In this document: positions 16,739-25,779 of the stretch, piece by piece | Layout of the letters: each line of letters opens with the position of its first letter | Numbering within the stretch: position 1 is the first letter of the stretch | From: a virus | Virus record (IMG/VR): IMGVR_UViG_3300029267_003206 | Location: 1 to 55,096 of that record | Length of the DNA: 55,096 nucleotides | Direction: 5' to 3' (one strand) | Program-made: the position numbers and the translations under genes | The notes under the pieces: generated by a model | The model's input: only the letters and a program-made list of their open reading frames with translations | Databases searched by the model: none | What the model was told of the DNA's origin: nothing

Positions 16739-16978
16739 TTATGATTCTGGAGGATCAGGGATTTTAGATTTCATTAACTTACCAGTCTCAGATGCTATTA
16801 TCGAAAGTAATTTATAATCTCCTACATCCATTTCATATAGTGCATACGGGAGGGGACATAATCCTTTCTCTATCCAGGAATATAAATCAAATATTCCTTG
16901 TATTCGGATGTCAAAGAATCTGCATCCAAAGCAATCTATTTCGGGAGAGTTATCTGCACACCGTATGCACTGGTGGAT
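16739..16978 (-). CDS. -1 frameshift extension of the tail-assembly chaperone (GT-type)
   Basis: After the A_AAA_AAA site a -1 shift opens 79 more residues, ending at 16739 and giving a 298-aa fusion. The extension begins with a CIRC...CFGC zinc-ribbon-like segment and continues with LYSWIEKGLCPLPYALYEMD, resembling the T part of phage G/GT chaperones. It has no good start of its own, and it ends just before the tape measure, exactly where the T frame is expected. Confidence 0.75.
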   Translation of the reverse strand: MHQCIRCADNSPEIDCFGCRFFDIRIQGIFDLYSWIEKGLCPLPYALYEMDVGDYKLLSIIASETGKLMKSKIPDPPES

Positions 16979-17634
16979 TTTTTTCTATGTATCGCCCCCG
17001 AAGCATATTCATCTTTGAAGGTCATTAATCTTGCAATTATTTCATCTGGGTGAATAGGTTCTGTGTCACCTTCAAACAGTCGTGATGCATCTTCCAGAAT
17101 GGAAACTGGTTCATCCAATCCATAGAACTGAAACTCATCTACAATCTGAGCAAGTTTTGTGAAGATAGTATCATCCATATATATCCAGAATCCAATAGAC
17201 ATAAGCTGTTTCTTTATTTGCCCATTCTTTTCCACTATCGGTTCATCATTTTCATCCACTTCTGGAACAAAAACAGTCAGAGAGAGTTTCTCAGCTGCAG
17301 CATAATATGATACAAACAGCTCAATCTCTCTACCATCTATATCATACGTGGCTCGTTTTCTGGATTCTTCTTCCATGCTTAAAACTTCCTGCTCAATCGC
17401 TTTCGATTCTTCAAGAAATTCCTTCCGGTTTATCTTCTTTTCATCAAAAGCAGCCTGTGCTTCTGCTTTCTTTTTCAATAAACCCATCATTCGACTGCTA
17501 TTGAGTATGAAAGAATACTTCCGTTCATACCCATCCCACTCTAATTTTGACATCTTCTTTATCCAGAAGTTATCTGATCCTATTTTAACTCCTGCAAGAT
17601 GTTGCATAGTATAGCTTTCTGGTTTTTTCTCCAT
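16936..17634 (-). CDS. tail-assembly chaperone, 0-frame product (G-type)
   Basis: 232 aa. It sits between the tail-tube candidate and the tape measure, the fixed place of tail chaperones that coat the tape measure during tail assembly. Glu/Lys-rich helical middle. Near the 3' end the frame reads AGA AAA AAA TCC, a heptamer A_AAA_AAA correctly phased for -1 slippage after residue 219. Most ribosomes should end at 16936; a minority would make the longer product. No sequence-family match is claimed. Confidence 0.7.
   Translation of the reverse strand: MEKKPESYTMQHLAGVKIGSDNFWIKKMSKLEWDGYERKYSFILNSSRMMGLLKKKAEAQAAFDEKKINRKEFLEESKAIEQEVLSMEEESRKRATYDIDGREIELFVSYYAAAEKLSLTVFVPEVDENDEPIVEKNGQIKKQLMSIGFWIYMDDTIFTKLAQIVDEFQFYGLDEPVSILEDASRLFEGDTEPIHPDEIIARLMTFKDEYASGAIHRKKSTSAYGVQITLPK
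16978..16984 (-). promoter_or_regulatory. -1 ribosomal frameshift site A_AAA_AAA
   Basis: Seven adenines on the coding strand, phased as AGA-AAA-AAA in the 0 frame, so both tRNAs can re-pair after slipping one base back. The -1 frame is open for 79 codons from here. This is the conserved arrangement of dsDNA phage tail-chaperone genes. Confidence 0.75.
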
Positions 17635-17668
17635 TTAAATGACCTCCATCTGACGTTGATTTAGATAA

Positions 17669-19171
17669 CTATGGTAAGGATTTAGCAATCTTTGCTTCTG
17701 TTATGTTTTTAATCTGGAATCCAAACGCATCTACCATCCGTTCCATTTCTACCTTTAACTCTTCTGTTAAATTGGATGTATTAAATGCTTCATATTCCAG
17801 AGTAAAGTCTGCCAAAATGTTTGAGTTATATGCCAATTGTAGCTTATGCTTCCACCACAAAAGATCATTTTGGTCATATTGCATATCAAAGGAAACCTGG
17901 TTAGATTCTCTATCCAACGTGATGCTTCCATTATAATCACTTCCATTCGCAACTCCCTGGGTGGGACCAGTCTTCCCAGAGCCTATATGTCCAAAGATTT
18001 CACCCTGATTATTTAAGGTTATGTCCAACTTCCTTATTTTTACTCTCTTGGCAGATGTAGAGGGATCTTGTTCAATGACATCCCCTTCTGTCCAATTTCT
18101 CGCAGCAGGTAATGCAGGAGAAACAAGGAAGGTTTTAGCTGTAACATCTACAGTTGTGATAGTTGTTGGGAATTGATAGCCATCTATTTTGGATGTTATG
18201 ATAATATCATCACCATCTTCATATCCTGTGACAGATCCAACTGTTAACAGAGTATCAGTTGGGCCTGCTGGTAAACCTAACACTGTTCCATGCGTAAAGA
18301 CAGAAGTGCAATGTCCATGACTTCTAAGAAGATATCTTTTATATGGTAGATCTGGGGGTATAGTCTTATCTGGAAGAGTCCTTAACATATACCCATATAG
18401 GACCTCATGATTCTCGGATAAATGACTTGACATGTCATCATCAAAAGAGATAGATGTTTGGGTAGCTATGCATCCAGTCAGAAGGCGAATTTGATTTGGA
18501 CTCTGTCTCATTCTATAACAGAGAGAAAATGATTTGATGGTGGAGGAATTTGGTCTTTCACGGATGTTTAAATCGCCAGACATATCATTCGGTATCTTTC
18601 CATCATATGTCATAACAAATGCTTTTAAAGATGAGTATGCATAAACATTGTCACCATACTTGAAGAAATCTGATCCCGCCTGTGTATCAAAGGTTATCTT
18701 CCCCATACGTGCAGCTTCAATGGGGTGTTCTTTATACAGCCCATCCCCAACTCCACCTTCGGCAGTTCTCCCCATTTCCAGCTCATTTGGTGCTCTGACA
18801 ATCCTACCTTGTATAGTAGAAGGAATGAGATTGATGTCATCCCCAATTGTTATGGCTGTAGCCAGAGGGGGTTCAATCTTAATCTCATCAGGATTAGGCA
18901 TATCAATTATGATATGCTTAGATGTAACTCCACCAACTTGCCTTACAATTTGTATTCTCAAGAATTTGAAATAATCTTCATCCACCGTGTAATCATCATC
19001 CCCTACAGGATGTGTTGTGTTGTAGGTAGGTAAATCTGGAGTTATCTCAATAACATCCACACCTATCCCAGCTGCAGCAGCTACTTCAAATCCAGTTAGT
19101 GGAACTCCATATGCTTTTTCAGGAAGCATTCCTATTGGCTCAATTTCAGCTTGTATATCAAAACTACTCAT
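17669..19171 (-). CDS. major tail (tube) protein candidate
   Basis: 500 aa directly upstream of the chaperones, the usual place of the tail-tube gene. Strong beta character throughout. The middle (about residues 300-370) reads like an inserted beta-sandwich domain (TDTLLTVGSVTGYEDGDDII), which could decorate the tube surface. Longer than simple tube proteins (150-250 aa), consistent with an added domain. Assignment rests on synteny and composition. Confidence 0.6.
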   Translation of the reverse strand: MSSFDIQAEIEPIGMLPEKAYGVPLTGFEVAAAAGIGVDVIEITPDLPTYNTTHPVGDDDYTVDEDYFKFLRIQIVRQVGGVTSKHIIIDMPNPDEIKIEPPLATAITIGDDINLIPSTIQGRIVRAPNELEMGRTAEGGVGDGLYKEHPIEAARMGKITFDTQAGSDFFKYGDNVYAYSSLKAFVMTYDGKIPNDMSGDLNIRERPNSSTIKSFSLCYRMRQSPNQIRLLTGCIATQTSISFDDDMSSHLSENHEVLYGYMLRTLPDKTIPPDLPYKRYLLRSHGHCTSVFTHGTVLGLPAGPTDTLLTVGSVTGYEDGDDIIITSKIDGYQFPTTITTVDVTAKTFLVSPALPAARNWTEGDVIEQDPSTSAKRVKIRKLDITLNNQGEIFGHIGSGKTGPTQGVANGSDYNGSITLDRESNQVSFDMQYDQNDLLWWKHKLQLAYNSNILADFTLEYEAFNTSNLTEELKVEMERMVDAFGFQIKNITEAKIAKSLP

Positions 19172-19193
19172 CTTCTCACATCCTTTTCAGATT

Positions 19194-19922
19194 TCATGGA
19201 ATTTGGTCAGCATACAATGGTATAACTTTTGCTGTGCATCTTACTGTAGATTGGTGAAGGTATATGTTTTCTAATCTCTCATCCGGCAGATTAAAACCAG
19301 TCGGATCAATTTCTACCAGCCCAACCCTATTATCTAAGTTAGGATTAGCAGATAACCATGTTTCAAGAATCTGCAGAAACTTCTCATGATTCTCCAGGTC
19401 AGCTTTTTTCCTAATATCAGCAATGTAAATAATCTCAATGGATTCATCCCATTCAGATGCTACGGAACCAATATGCGGTTTATCTATATCACCATCTGCA
19501 CAAGTGGCAAGTATCTGCGGTCTTGTGGTTATATGCTTATATGGTTTTCTTACTAACTTATATACTTTTGAAAAAGACTTCTGCCCCAATATAGGATGGG
19601 TTTTACAGTAGTCCAGAATGTATTCTAAGATTGGTAAGATGGGTGCAGATGGGAGAGTTAAAGTTGCCATAGATGCTTTGGTGTATACATCTCCATTTGT
19701 CCCAACGAGTGTCAGATCAAGATCATTACCATATCCACCCATCCATCCAAACCATCTAATCTTAAACCCATTTGGAACCTGCTTATCTACATACATCTTA
19801 TGACAAAAACCATTGCAGGTTATAAATACATCTGCTGCAACGGCATTCTGAACTTTAATGTCAACATATTCTTCCTGGTGCAGTTCAAATGGAACTAATG
19901 GTGTGAAGTTAGAGAAGGCCAT
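19194..19922 (-). CDS. tail completion/terminator-like protein candidate
   Basis: 242 aa between the neck candidate and the tube candidate, where tail-terminator or head-closure proteins usually lie. N-terminal beta part, then an alpha/beta part with a clear helix-rich end. Two isolated cysteines near residues 36 and 40 (CNGFC). Its start overlaps the previous gene stop. No family motif recognised; role by position. Confidence 0.5.
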   Translation of the reverse strand: MAFSNFTPLVPFELHQEEYVDIKVQNAVAADVFITCNGFCHKMYVDKQVPNGFKIRWFGWMGGYGNDLDLTLVGTNGDVYTKASMATLTLPSAPILPILEYILDYCKTHPILGQKSFSKVYKLVRKPYKHITTRPQILATCADGDIDKPHIGSVASEWDESIEIIYIADIRKKADLENHEKFLQILETWLSANPNLDNRVGLVEIDPTGFNLPDERLENIYLHQSTVRCTAKVIPLYADQIP

Positions 19923-20584
19923 TAAGAACCACCCCCAAATGCCATACCAATGGATGCTATATAGTCCCTCCAGAATTTACTTGCCATATTATTCAACATA
20001 GTAAGTTCCTCTGATGACATAGGTCGTGCATCTAAAGAAATTGGTCTTGGCGGTATTCTTGCACCAGAATCTCTTGTTGCATTCTTTGTAGATACTCTGA
20101 ACCCAGGACCAGCTTCCCAAGAAAGTGATCCAAACTGACCAGGATATCGTATTCTCTCTGTCCCCCCTCCACCAGAACCATATGACAAAATGGAGAGCAG
20201 ATCATATGTTCTACCTGCTGTATTCATCGCCATCCTTTTAGTCCCAAATCTGGCAGAACGAGAACCTATATCTCTGATTGAATAACTATTAACACCTGCA
20301 AGAGAACCCATAAGAAGTCCCGTTCTAACCAACGGTATGTTTCCTATCCTTACCATCCGACCAAGGAAAGTATCTCGAACCATAGCCCAGGGTCTCTGCT
20401 TTTGCTCATACCCTTCATTAAATCTTCGAGCAAATATCTGTTCGGTGGCAGTAAACAGATTCATAAAATACTGATTAAGAGGAGCATTTCTTAGCTTCTG
20501 TGGCAGGTTTTCGGTTTTAGCTGTAAACTTCTGTGCCCCATCACCTTCAAATGAAACATTGAATAACTGTCTTCTCCTTACCAA
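19922..20584 (-). CDS. neck/head-tail connector protein (HK97 gp10/Mu gpG-like)
   Basis: 220 aa, basic. Contains PLVRTGLLMGSL near the middle, the kind of sequence found in phage virion-morphogenesis proteins of the gp10/gpG type that join heads and tails. Gly-rich central loop. It overlaps the upstream gene by 7 nt and the downstream gene by 1 nt. Assignment combines the motif with gene order. Confidence 0.6.
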   Translation of the reverse strand: MVRRRQLFNVSFEGDGAQKFTAKTENLPQKLRNAPLNQYFMNLFTATEQIFARRFNEGYEQKQRPWAMVRDTFLGRMVRIGNIPLVRTGLLMGSLAGVNSYSIRDIGSRSARFGTKRMAMNTAGRTYDLLSILSYGSGGGGTERIRYPGQFGSLSWEAGPGFRVSTKNATRDSGARIPPRPISLDARPMSSEELTMLNNMASKFWRDYIASIGMAFGGGS

Positions 20585-21420
20585 TCTATATCACCATCTG
20601 CTTGTATATGCTTTATGATTTCTGTTCCCTCTATCTTCAATTGTGTTATGTTAGCCATAAACTCTTGCCCACCTGAAACACTGTAATCTATAAACCTCTG
20701 ATAACAGTCTTTCTTAACCCGATTGAGCAGAAATCGCCTAACCAGATCATAGTCTGGTATGGTGACTGAATTTAACCGTTTGATTAACCATTCTACAACT
20801 TCAGTGGAACGATTATGTATGAATTCTGTTATAACCGTATCAGATAAAATATCTGCATCTTCTGGGAAAATAATTTCATCTTCTATCAACTGTTCCATAT
20901 TAAGTTCTATATCTGATACAGTGATGATAGGAATAACACCAACAACTTTAAAAGCATCTTGTTCGGCCAATACATCTAAGACAGATTTAGGATACATCTG
21001 AAGCAAAGCAAAACAACATTCTCCTGGTATAAGTGCAGGATCAGCGACTTCTAAAGATCGAGTCAGACTTATCTGAAGCATATGCATCTTATTAGGAGTT
21101 GTTGCTATCTCATCACCATCTACAACAGATACACCATCTATGCTAACTACTATAGTCCAGGCTGTATGCAGCTTACCTTCGTGAATCTTAAGAATCCAGG
21201 TCTCTTCATTAGACGAATCATTGTAAAGGATACCATAGAAAAGAATTTGAGATGGTGTTCCAGCAACAGGCATAGTCATAACTTTAACGGCTGTTTTTGT
21301 ATCATCCAATCTGTCTATATCAACATTCTTCATACCTTCCGTATCTGCTTTGGAAATTAGACGTTGAAAGACATATCTGCCTTTACTTTCTATGACTATA
21401 TTAGGTTGCACCATATACAT
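20578..21420 (-). CDS. virion protein in the head-tail joining region
   Basis: About 280 aa from an ATG at 21420 (just after the previous stop); an earlier Met at 21459 would overlap that gene by 32 nt, and the ATG at 21414 is another option. Predicted beta-rich N-terminal half (strands around a KLHTAWTIVVSIDG stretch) and helical C-terminal half. The N-terminal half could be a lectin-like or connector fold; no recognised motif. Likely structural by position. Confidence 0.55.
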   Translation of the reverse strand: MYMVQPNIVIESKGRYVFQRLISKADTEGMKNVDIDRLDDTKTAVKVMTMPVAGTPSQILFYGILYNDSSNEETWILKIHEGKLHTAWTIVVSIDGVSVVDGDEIATTPNKMHMLQISLTRSLEVADPALIPGECCFALLQMYPKSVLDVLAEQDAFKVVGVIPIITVSDIELNMEQLIEDEIIFPEDADILSDTVITEFIHNRSTEVVEWLIKRLNSVTIPDYDLVRRFLLNRVKKDCYQRFIDYSVSGGQEFMANITQLKIEGTEIIKHIQADGDIDW

Positions 21421-21427
21421 ACCCCAT

Positions 21428-21775
21428 TTACTTTTTTTCCTGACGTAGTATGCTATCACGTATATCTGTTAATAGTGTTGTCTGTGTTGATTGTTCTTTT
21501 GCCATATTATTAAAGCAATTTATAGTCTGCTGTTGATATAAGTTTTGCTTGTTTTTGACTTGATATACAGCAGTTTTTGTTTCATGAATATCTCTGCTGG
21601 TTAGAGCATTTGAGGTAATATCATTTTGACGTGGATCTGGAAGAGTTTCTGTTTTCCCATTCTTAATTCTTGTCTGGAGGAGATTTAAACCCATACCAGA
21701 TACTTTATAAAGAATAAGGACAATCAACATACTTCCAGCTACCATCCCTGCCTCAAATGCTCCTATATCTGCCAT
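21428..21775 (-). CDS. 115-aa protein with one membrane segment
   Basis: The ATG at 21775 lies 4 nt after the previous stop; longer versions starting inside the upstream gene are possible. Residues about 8-28 (MVAGSMLIVLILYKVSGMGL) are a single hydrophobic span; the rest is polar helix with Gln/Asn. A membrane protein in the structural operon could be a virion-associated entry factor or an exit protein; neither is shown. Confidence 0.5.
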   Translation of the reverse strand: MADIGAFEAGMVAGSMLIVLILYKVSGMGLNLLQTRIKNGKTETLPDPRQNDITSNALTSRDIHETKTAVYQVKNKQNLYQQQTINCFNNMAKEQSTQTTLLTDIRDSILRQEKK

Positions 21776-21779
21776 CTTT

Positions 21780-22253
21780 TCACTGTCCATCCATCTTTCG
21801 AAATCGTCTCCATGCCCTTCTGCTTCGTCTCCGTGGTTCATCTTCTTTTGGGGAATGTTTCTCTTCAATATGTTGTTGCATCTCCTCATCTGAGTGTGCA
21901 ATATATCCACACCCATCTTCAGTGCAAGTCTGAGCCGAATTTAATTGTTCATTGCATCCATCTACTACCTTGCACTTTTCACAATCAGCATCATCTTTAG
22001 CTGTCCCAAAACACTCTGGAACAGGGGGATCTTCTTCAGGGCCGCCAGAGTCCTCGCTCGATGTTTCTTCGTCCTCTTCCTCTTCCAGCTTTACTTTTAC
22101 TTCTGGCTCTGGCGGATTTAGAGGGTCCATCTTGGAAAAATATGCATCCAATGCGGCTTGGCCTTCCTCTGCTTTGATAGGCCAGTTTAGGCCCAGATGA
22201 TTCTCAGGATCTACCTTCTTGATTTTTTTCCATATTTTACTTTTATTAACCAT
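21780..22253 (-). CDS. C2H2-finger protein in the virion operon
   Basis: 157 aa. A classic C2H2 pattern at C110-x4-C115-x12-H128-x4-H133, followed by an Arg-rich tail. Before it are an acidic Glu/Pro stretch (45-80) and a second Cys cluster (C81, C91, C94, C100) that begins ECFG, as in other viral zinc modules. C2H2 fingers are unusual for a head-tail virus structural region. It may bind viral DNA or a neighbouring virion protein. Confidence 0.65.
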   Translation of the reverse strand: MVNKSKIWKKIKKVDPENHLGLNWPIKAEEGQAALDAYFSKMDPLNPPEPEVKVKLEEEEDEETSSEDSGGPEEDPPVPECFGTAKDDADCEKCKVVDGCNEQLNSAQTCTEDGCGYIAHSDEEMQQHIEEKHSPKEDEPRRRSRRAWRRFRKMDGQ

Positions 22254-22255
22254 TT

Positions 22256-22453
22256 TCAGGCCTCCTTTATCTCTGCCTCAAGTTTCTTCTTCCTGGTGGT
22301 AAGTTTCGCATACCCTCTATCACCTTTCTTCTTACCCTTGAGGATAGCTTTGATTGTTTTCAGGGCTTCTTTCTTATCTGTCATCCCCTCAACAATCTTC
22401 TTCACATTTGCCTTTTTCCGTGATGTTTTGTTAGTTGTCTTTCGTCTACCCAT
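22256..22453 (-). CDS. 65-aa Lys/Arg-rich protein
   Basis: 65 aa, net strongly positive, with Lys in all parts and likely two helices. A GGAGG site (on the minus strand near 22465) precedes it. Could condense or bind DNA or be packaged. No family recognised. Confidence 0.6.
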   Translation of the reverse strand: MGRRKTTNKTSRKKANVKKIVEGMTDKKEALKTIKAILKGKKKGDRGYAKLTTRKKKLEAEIKEA

Positions 22454-22478
22454 ATTAGACCTCCTTTTTTTGTTATGA

Positions 22479-22622
22479 TTATTCCTCTTCTTCTATGACT
22501 AATCTAAATGTGACAGAATGCCCACCTATCAGATCCACAGTCATCAATCCATATTTAGATATGTTCAGACTCTTTATTTCTTTGGATTCTCCACAATCTG
22601 GGCAGTAACAAGTATCAGACAT
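22479..22622 (-). CDS. 47-aa zinc-knuckle microprotein
   Basis: 47 aa, begins MSDTCYCPDCGES with three cysteines close together and ends in an acidic run. It lies 4 nt after the 511-aa fibre gene. Only one half-site is present, so zinc binding would need a dimer or partner. Confidence 0.5.
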   Translation of the reverse strand: MSDTCYCPDCGESKEIKSLNISKYGLMTVDLIGGHSVTFRLVIEEEE

Positions 22623-22626
22623 ATAA

Positions 22627-24162
22627 TCACCTTTGTATTAAATCTACACTGACTATCTGTATTCTGTTGGCTGGCGAATTTGTTCTGTAAAGCATTAGCG
22701 TAACAACATCTCCTGGTTCAAACTCTACATCTGTTCCAAGAGTAAATGTCTGCTGATATCTTCTTGACGTTGTAGCAGATGTAAGATCGCCTAATGTAAC
22801 ATTACTTGCTTCATTATAGGAACCATATGCTTCTTCACCAGAATAAGCAGATGCATAATATTTCATACTACTGGCAGTGTATTCTGCAGTAAGGTTTAAA
22901 TAGATGATCTGTAATTTCCAATCTCTACCAGGTTGGGCACGGTTAGGAATCTTAAAACCAACCCTGAGACTACTACCAGAACCCCCTACTCCAGAGGGAT
23001 ATTCACCTAATCTAAATTGTGCAGCAGTTCCAGCTCCATATCCTAAGCAACTTCCACTTGGATATACGCCTAAAAATTGTGCTCTAATTTCATCTGGAGA
23101 ATACCACGTTCCATCTGTATTCCCATTTAAATGAGAAAAAGAAGCAGATAAAGATCCACCAGTCCGTTTTAATGAATTCGTTCCACCAGAGATATAGGGT
23201 GATGTTACATAACAGCTTCCGGCGGAAACATAAACACCATACTCATAACCAATTATGCTTGATGAAGTTACATTGCAGACACCCCCCACAACATATACAC
23301 CTTCATCACCAACTTCTATGTCATTAACAAGGAGTTTGAGGCTGCCATTAGATACAGCAATTCCTCTTCCACTCCCCCCTGCACCACCTTTATCTACTAT
23401 CTGTCCAACTCTACCAGTTATTTCAGATGTAGCAGATGAACATACAATAGCATTTGCATTGACAGATGTGTCTTCTAACCAGATAACATCTATGTTAAGA
23501 ATTATATTTCCACCAGAAGCATAGAATCCTCTACAGGCATCATCAACACCATTAACAATACATCTTTTAGCAGTAACATAGATATATGATCCTTCAGTAT
23601 TAGCCACAACCAGATCACTACCTTCAACTGTTTCAAGTTCATCTGCTGTTACATAGGCAAATCCGGTTACATCCATAGTAATACAATCACTATCATCCCC
23701 TTCAATCCGCCGCATATGCACATGCACCCCATTTTTAAGAGTAATCTTCCCAGTTAATTCCATATTGGGTGCATATATATTTACACCTGCTGTGCAGGTT
23801 ATATCTTCATCATAGGCCCCATTATCAAAGCAGATAACTGTATCCCCATCTGATGCTTGTGAAATTGCATATGTAAGTGTTAGGAAGGCATTTTCATTAT
23901 CCTTCCCATCATTCCCATTATCTCCATGCTTCCCCCAGTAATATGCATTAGAGGCAGGTTTTTGCATATTTCGCCAGTTGCCATTGAAATATCCAATAAA
24001 TACATCTGACGTAGTGTTATAGTAGAACATACCTTCCTGGGGATCTCCACTTCCATTTTGGGTGCTATCCCACTTCTGGCCTTGGATAAATGTTAAGCAT
24101 GCTGCATCATTAGCATACTCACCCATGTAGTTGTTCTGCCCATATGGTATTTTCAATGCCAT
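22627..24162 (-). CDS. tail fibre/receptor-binding protein with beta-helix
   Basis: 511 aa. The first 65 residues (PYGQNNYMGEYANDAACLTF, WDS, GMFYYNTTSD) closely resemble the start of the next fibre (24253-25752) and probably form a shared attachment domain. Residues about 90-330 have the short repeating hydrophobic/Gly pattern of a right-handed parallel beta-helix, as in phage adhesins. A beta-sandwich-like C-terminal domain (about 370-511) follows. The two fibres could be alternative or co-assembled adhesins. Confidence 0.7.
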   Translation of the reverse strand: MALKIPYGQNNYMGEYANDAACLTFIQGQKWDSTQNGSGDPQEGMFYYNTTSDVFIGYFNGNWRNMQKPASNAYYWGKHGDNGNDGKDNENAFLTLTYAISQASDGDTVICFDNGAYDEDITCTAGVNIYAPNMELTGKITLKNGVHVHMRRIEGDDSDCITMDVTGFAYVTADELETVEGSDLVVANTEGSYIYVTAKRCIVNGVDDACRGFYASGGNIILNIDVIWLEDTSVNANAIVCSSATSEITGRVGQIVDKGGAGGSGRGIAVSNGSLKLLVNDIEVGDEGVYVVGGVCNVTSSSIIGYEYGVYVSAGSCYVTSPYISGGTNSLKRTGGSLSASFSHLNGNTDGTWYSPDEIRAQFLGVYPSGSCLGYGAGTAAQFRLGEYPSGVGGSGSSLRVGFKIPNRAQPGRDWKLQIIYLNLTAEYTASSMKYYASAYSGEEAYGSYNEASNVTLGDLTSATTSRRYQQTFTLGTDVEFEPGDVVTLMLYRTNSPANRIQIVSVDLIQR

Positions 24163-24252
24163 TCATCTGCCTCCTATTGTTATACATTGTGATAAGATAA
24201 ACGTAAGAGTGAAATAAAAGGGTAGACAGTTTTATCTGCCTACCCCTCATGA

Positions 24253-25752
24253 TCAGGCCACATACCATCCGGTATTACCTGTTCCAGACATCTTCATATA
24301 TGTGATAAAGTTTGTAGTGTCCAGATACTTGTCCCCAACATTTCCAGTAACAGAGCCTTCGGGGGTGTTAGCTCCAGATGAGAATTTGCTCAGATTCCCA
24401 TCAGAGATTTTACTGTTCAGATTAGCAAGCGTATCTGCAGTGTGCGTAGAAGAGCCAAGCAGATGGGCCTTTGCGGGCTGATTATCTGCCAATTCACCTG
24501 ACAATCCAGCAACTGAGATTTCATCCGATCCACCATTTTCATGGCTTGTATGATGACCTTTTGGATCACCCAATGCAGCGATATCTCCAAGCTGACAACG
24601 TTTCTTGGCATAGGTATCTGTTGCATCTTCAATCAGAATCTCATCGGCAGTTGCCGGAGCAACATCATCCACAGCATGGATCTCACCAGACGTATCATCA
24701 TGGATAGCAGATGTATCAATACCATCTTCAGGAACAGCATTCTGATCATCTGCCAGAACACCAGATAACCCTGCTACAGAGATCTCATCTGATCCACCAT
24801 TCTGATGACTTGCTTTGTGAGCAGAAGGGGCAAAAGTACTTGGGATGCTAGCAAGATCAGAGTAGGTTACCTTCTTTGAGTTCGAGCCATCGTGGTCATG
24901 ACCAGTTGTTGTATGGAACAGAGCATCTATCTCTGTTTCTGTGTAATATAGCTGATCATGCTTATGCTCTGAACAGTCATTACCATCTGTCAGATCTGTA
25001 TGCTCCGCAGCGGTTAGATGGTAATACTCATCCGTTGTCCCACCCTGTTTATTAGCGGTGTCATTGTGGTTATAAATAGATGCCATCTTCACCCATGAAG
25101 AAGTGAAAACGTATGATGTATCTTCATCATCTACCCAACAGGCAAATCCTTCATTTGGTGTGGTAAACTCCCAATCAGCAGGATCATCACCTTCTGCAAT
25201 ACATATCGCTATATCATTCACAGCTCCACCAGACCAATCGCCACCTGTTCCGGCGACGATGTATCTATCTCCAATAGTAGGAGATGGAGCAGTTACGAGA
25301 TCCTTATCTTTGACAGAATCCTGCCATTCCAGACCCTGGGCAAGAGCATCCACATATCCCTTTGTAGCAAGATGTGCATCATCCGTAGGTGTTACACCTT
25401 TCACCACATCACTGAAATCTCTGGTTCCAGCTGCGAGAATATACTCTGTATGGTCATCTGATCCATAGGCAGAGAAAGCAGTTGCGTGATTTAACTGTCC
25501 ACCCTCTACTCCTGATGCGGAATGGTCGTGATCGTGAAAACCAGTTCCTCCCGCATCTACCCAAGAACCATTTACATATGCCTTATACGCATTGGCAGAC
25601 GTATCATAAAACGTCATACCATTCTCTGGTGTGCCTGTCCCATTCTTGTTCGAATCCCAGTTTTGGGATTGAATCCAAGTCAGAGCGGCAGCTTCACCTG
25701 CATGCTTGCCGATGAAGTTATGTTGTCCAAATGGTGCATCTAACGCCATCAC
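24253..25752 (-). CDS. tail fibre protein with tandem repeats
   Basis: 499 aa. N-terminal 65 residues are a paralogue of the neighbouring fibre's start. The body contains two clear tandem copies of HxxSHxNGGSDEISVAGLSG (near residues 305 and 400), plus His-rich collar-like segments (HDHDHSASGVEGG). Such repeats occur in trimeric phage fibres and form stalks. Start at 25752 or 25749 (ATGATG). A likely receptor-binding fibre. Confidence 0.75.
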   Translation of the reverse strand: MMALDAPFGQHNFIGKHAGEAAALTWIQSQNWDSNKNGTGTPENGMTFYDTSANAYKAYVNGSWVDAGGTGFHDHDHSASGVEGGQLNHATAFSAYGSDDHTEYILAAGTRDFSDVVKGVTPTDDAHLATKGYVDALAQGLEWQDSVKDKDLVTAPSPTIGDRYIVAGTGGDWSGGAVNDIAICIAEGDDPADWEFTTPNEGFACWVDDEDTSYVFTSSWVKMASIYNHNDTANKQGGTTDEYYHLTAAEHTDLTDGNDCSEHKHDQLYYTETEIDALFHTTTGHDHDGSNSKKVTYSDLASIPSTFAPSAHKASHQNGGSDEISVAGLSGVLADDQNAVPEDGIDTSAIHDDTSGEIHAVDDVAPATADEILIEDATDTYAKKRCQLGDIAALGDPKGHHTSHENGGSDEISVAGLSGELADNQPAKAHLLGSSTHTADTLANLNSKISDGNLSKFSSGANTPEGSVTGNVGDKYLDTTNFITYMKMSGTGNTGWYVA

Positions 25753-25779
25753 TTACACCTCTTCTTCTAATGTCTATAA

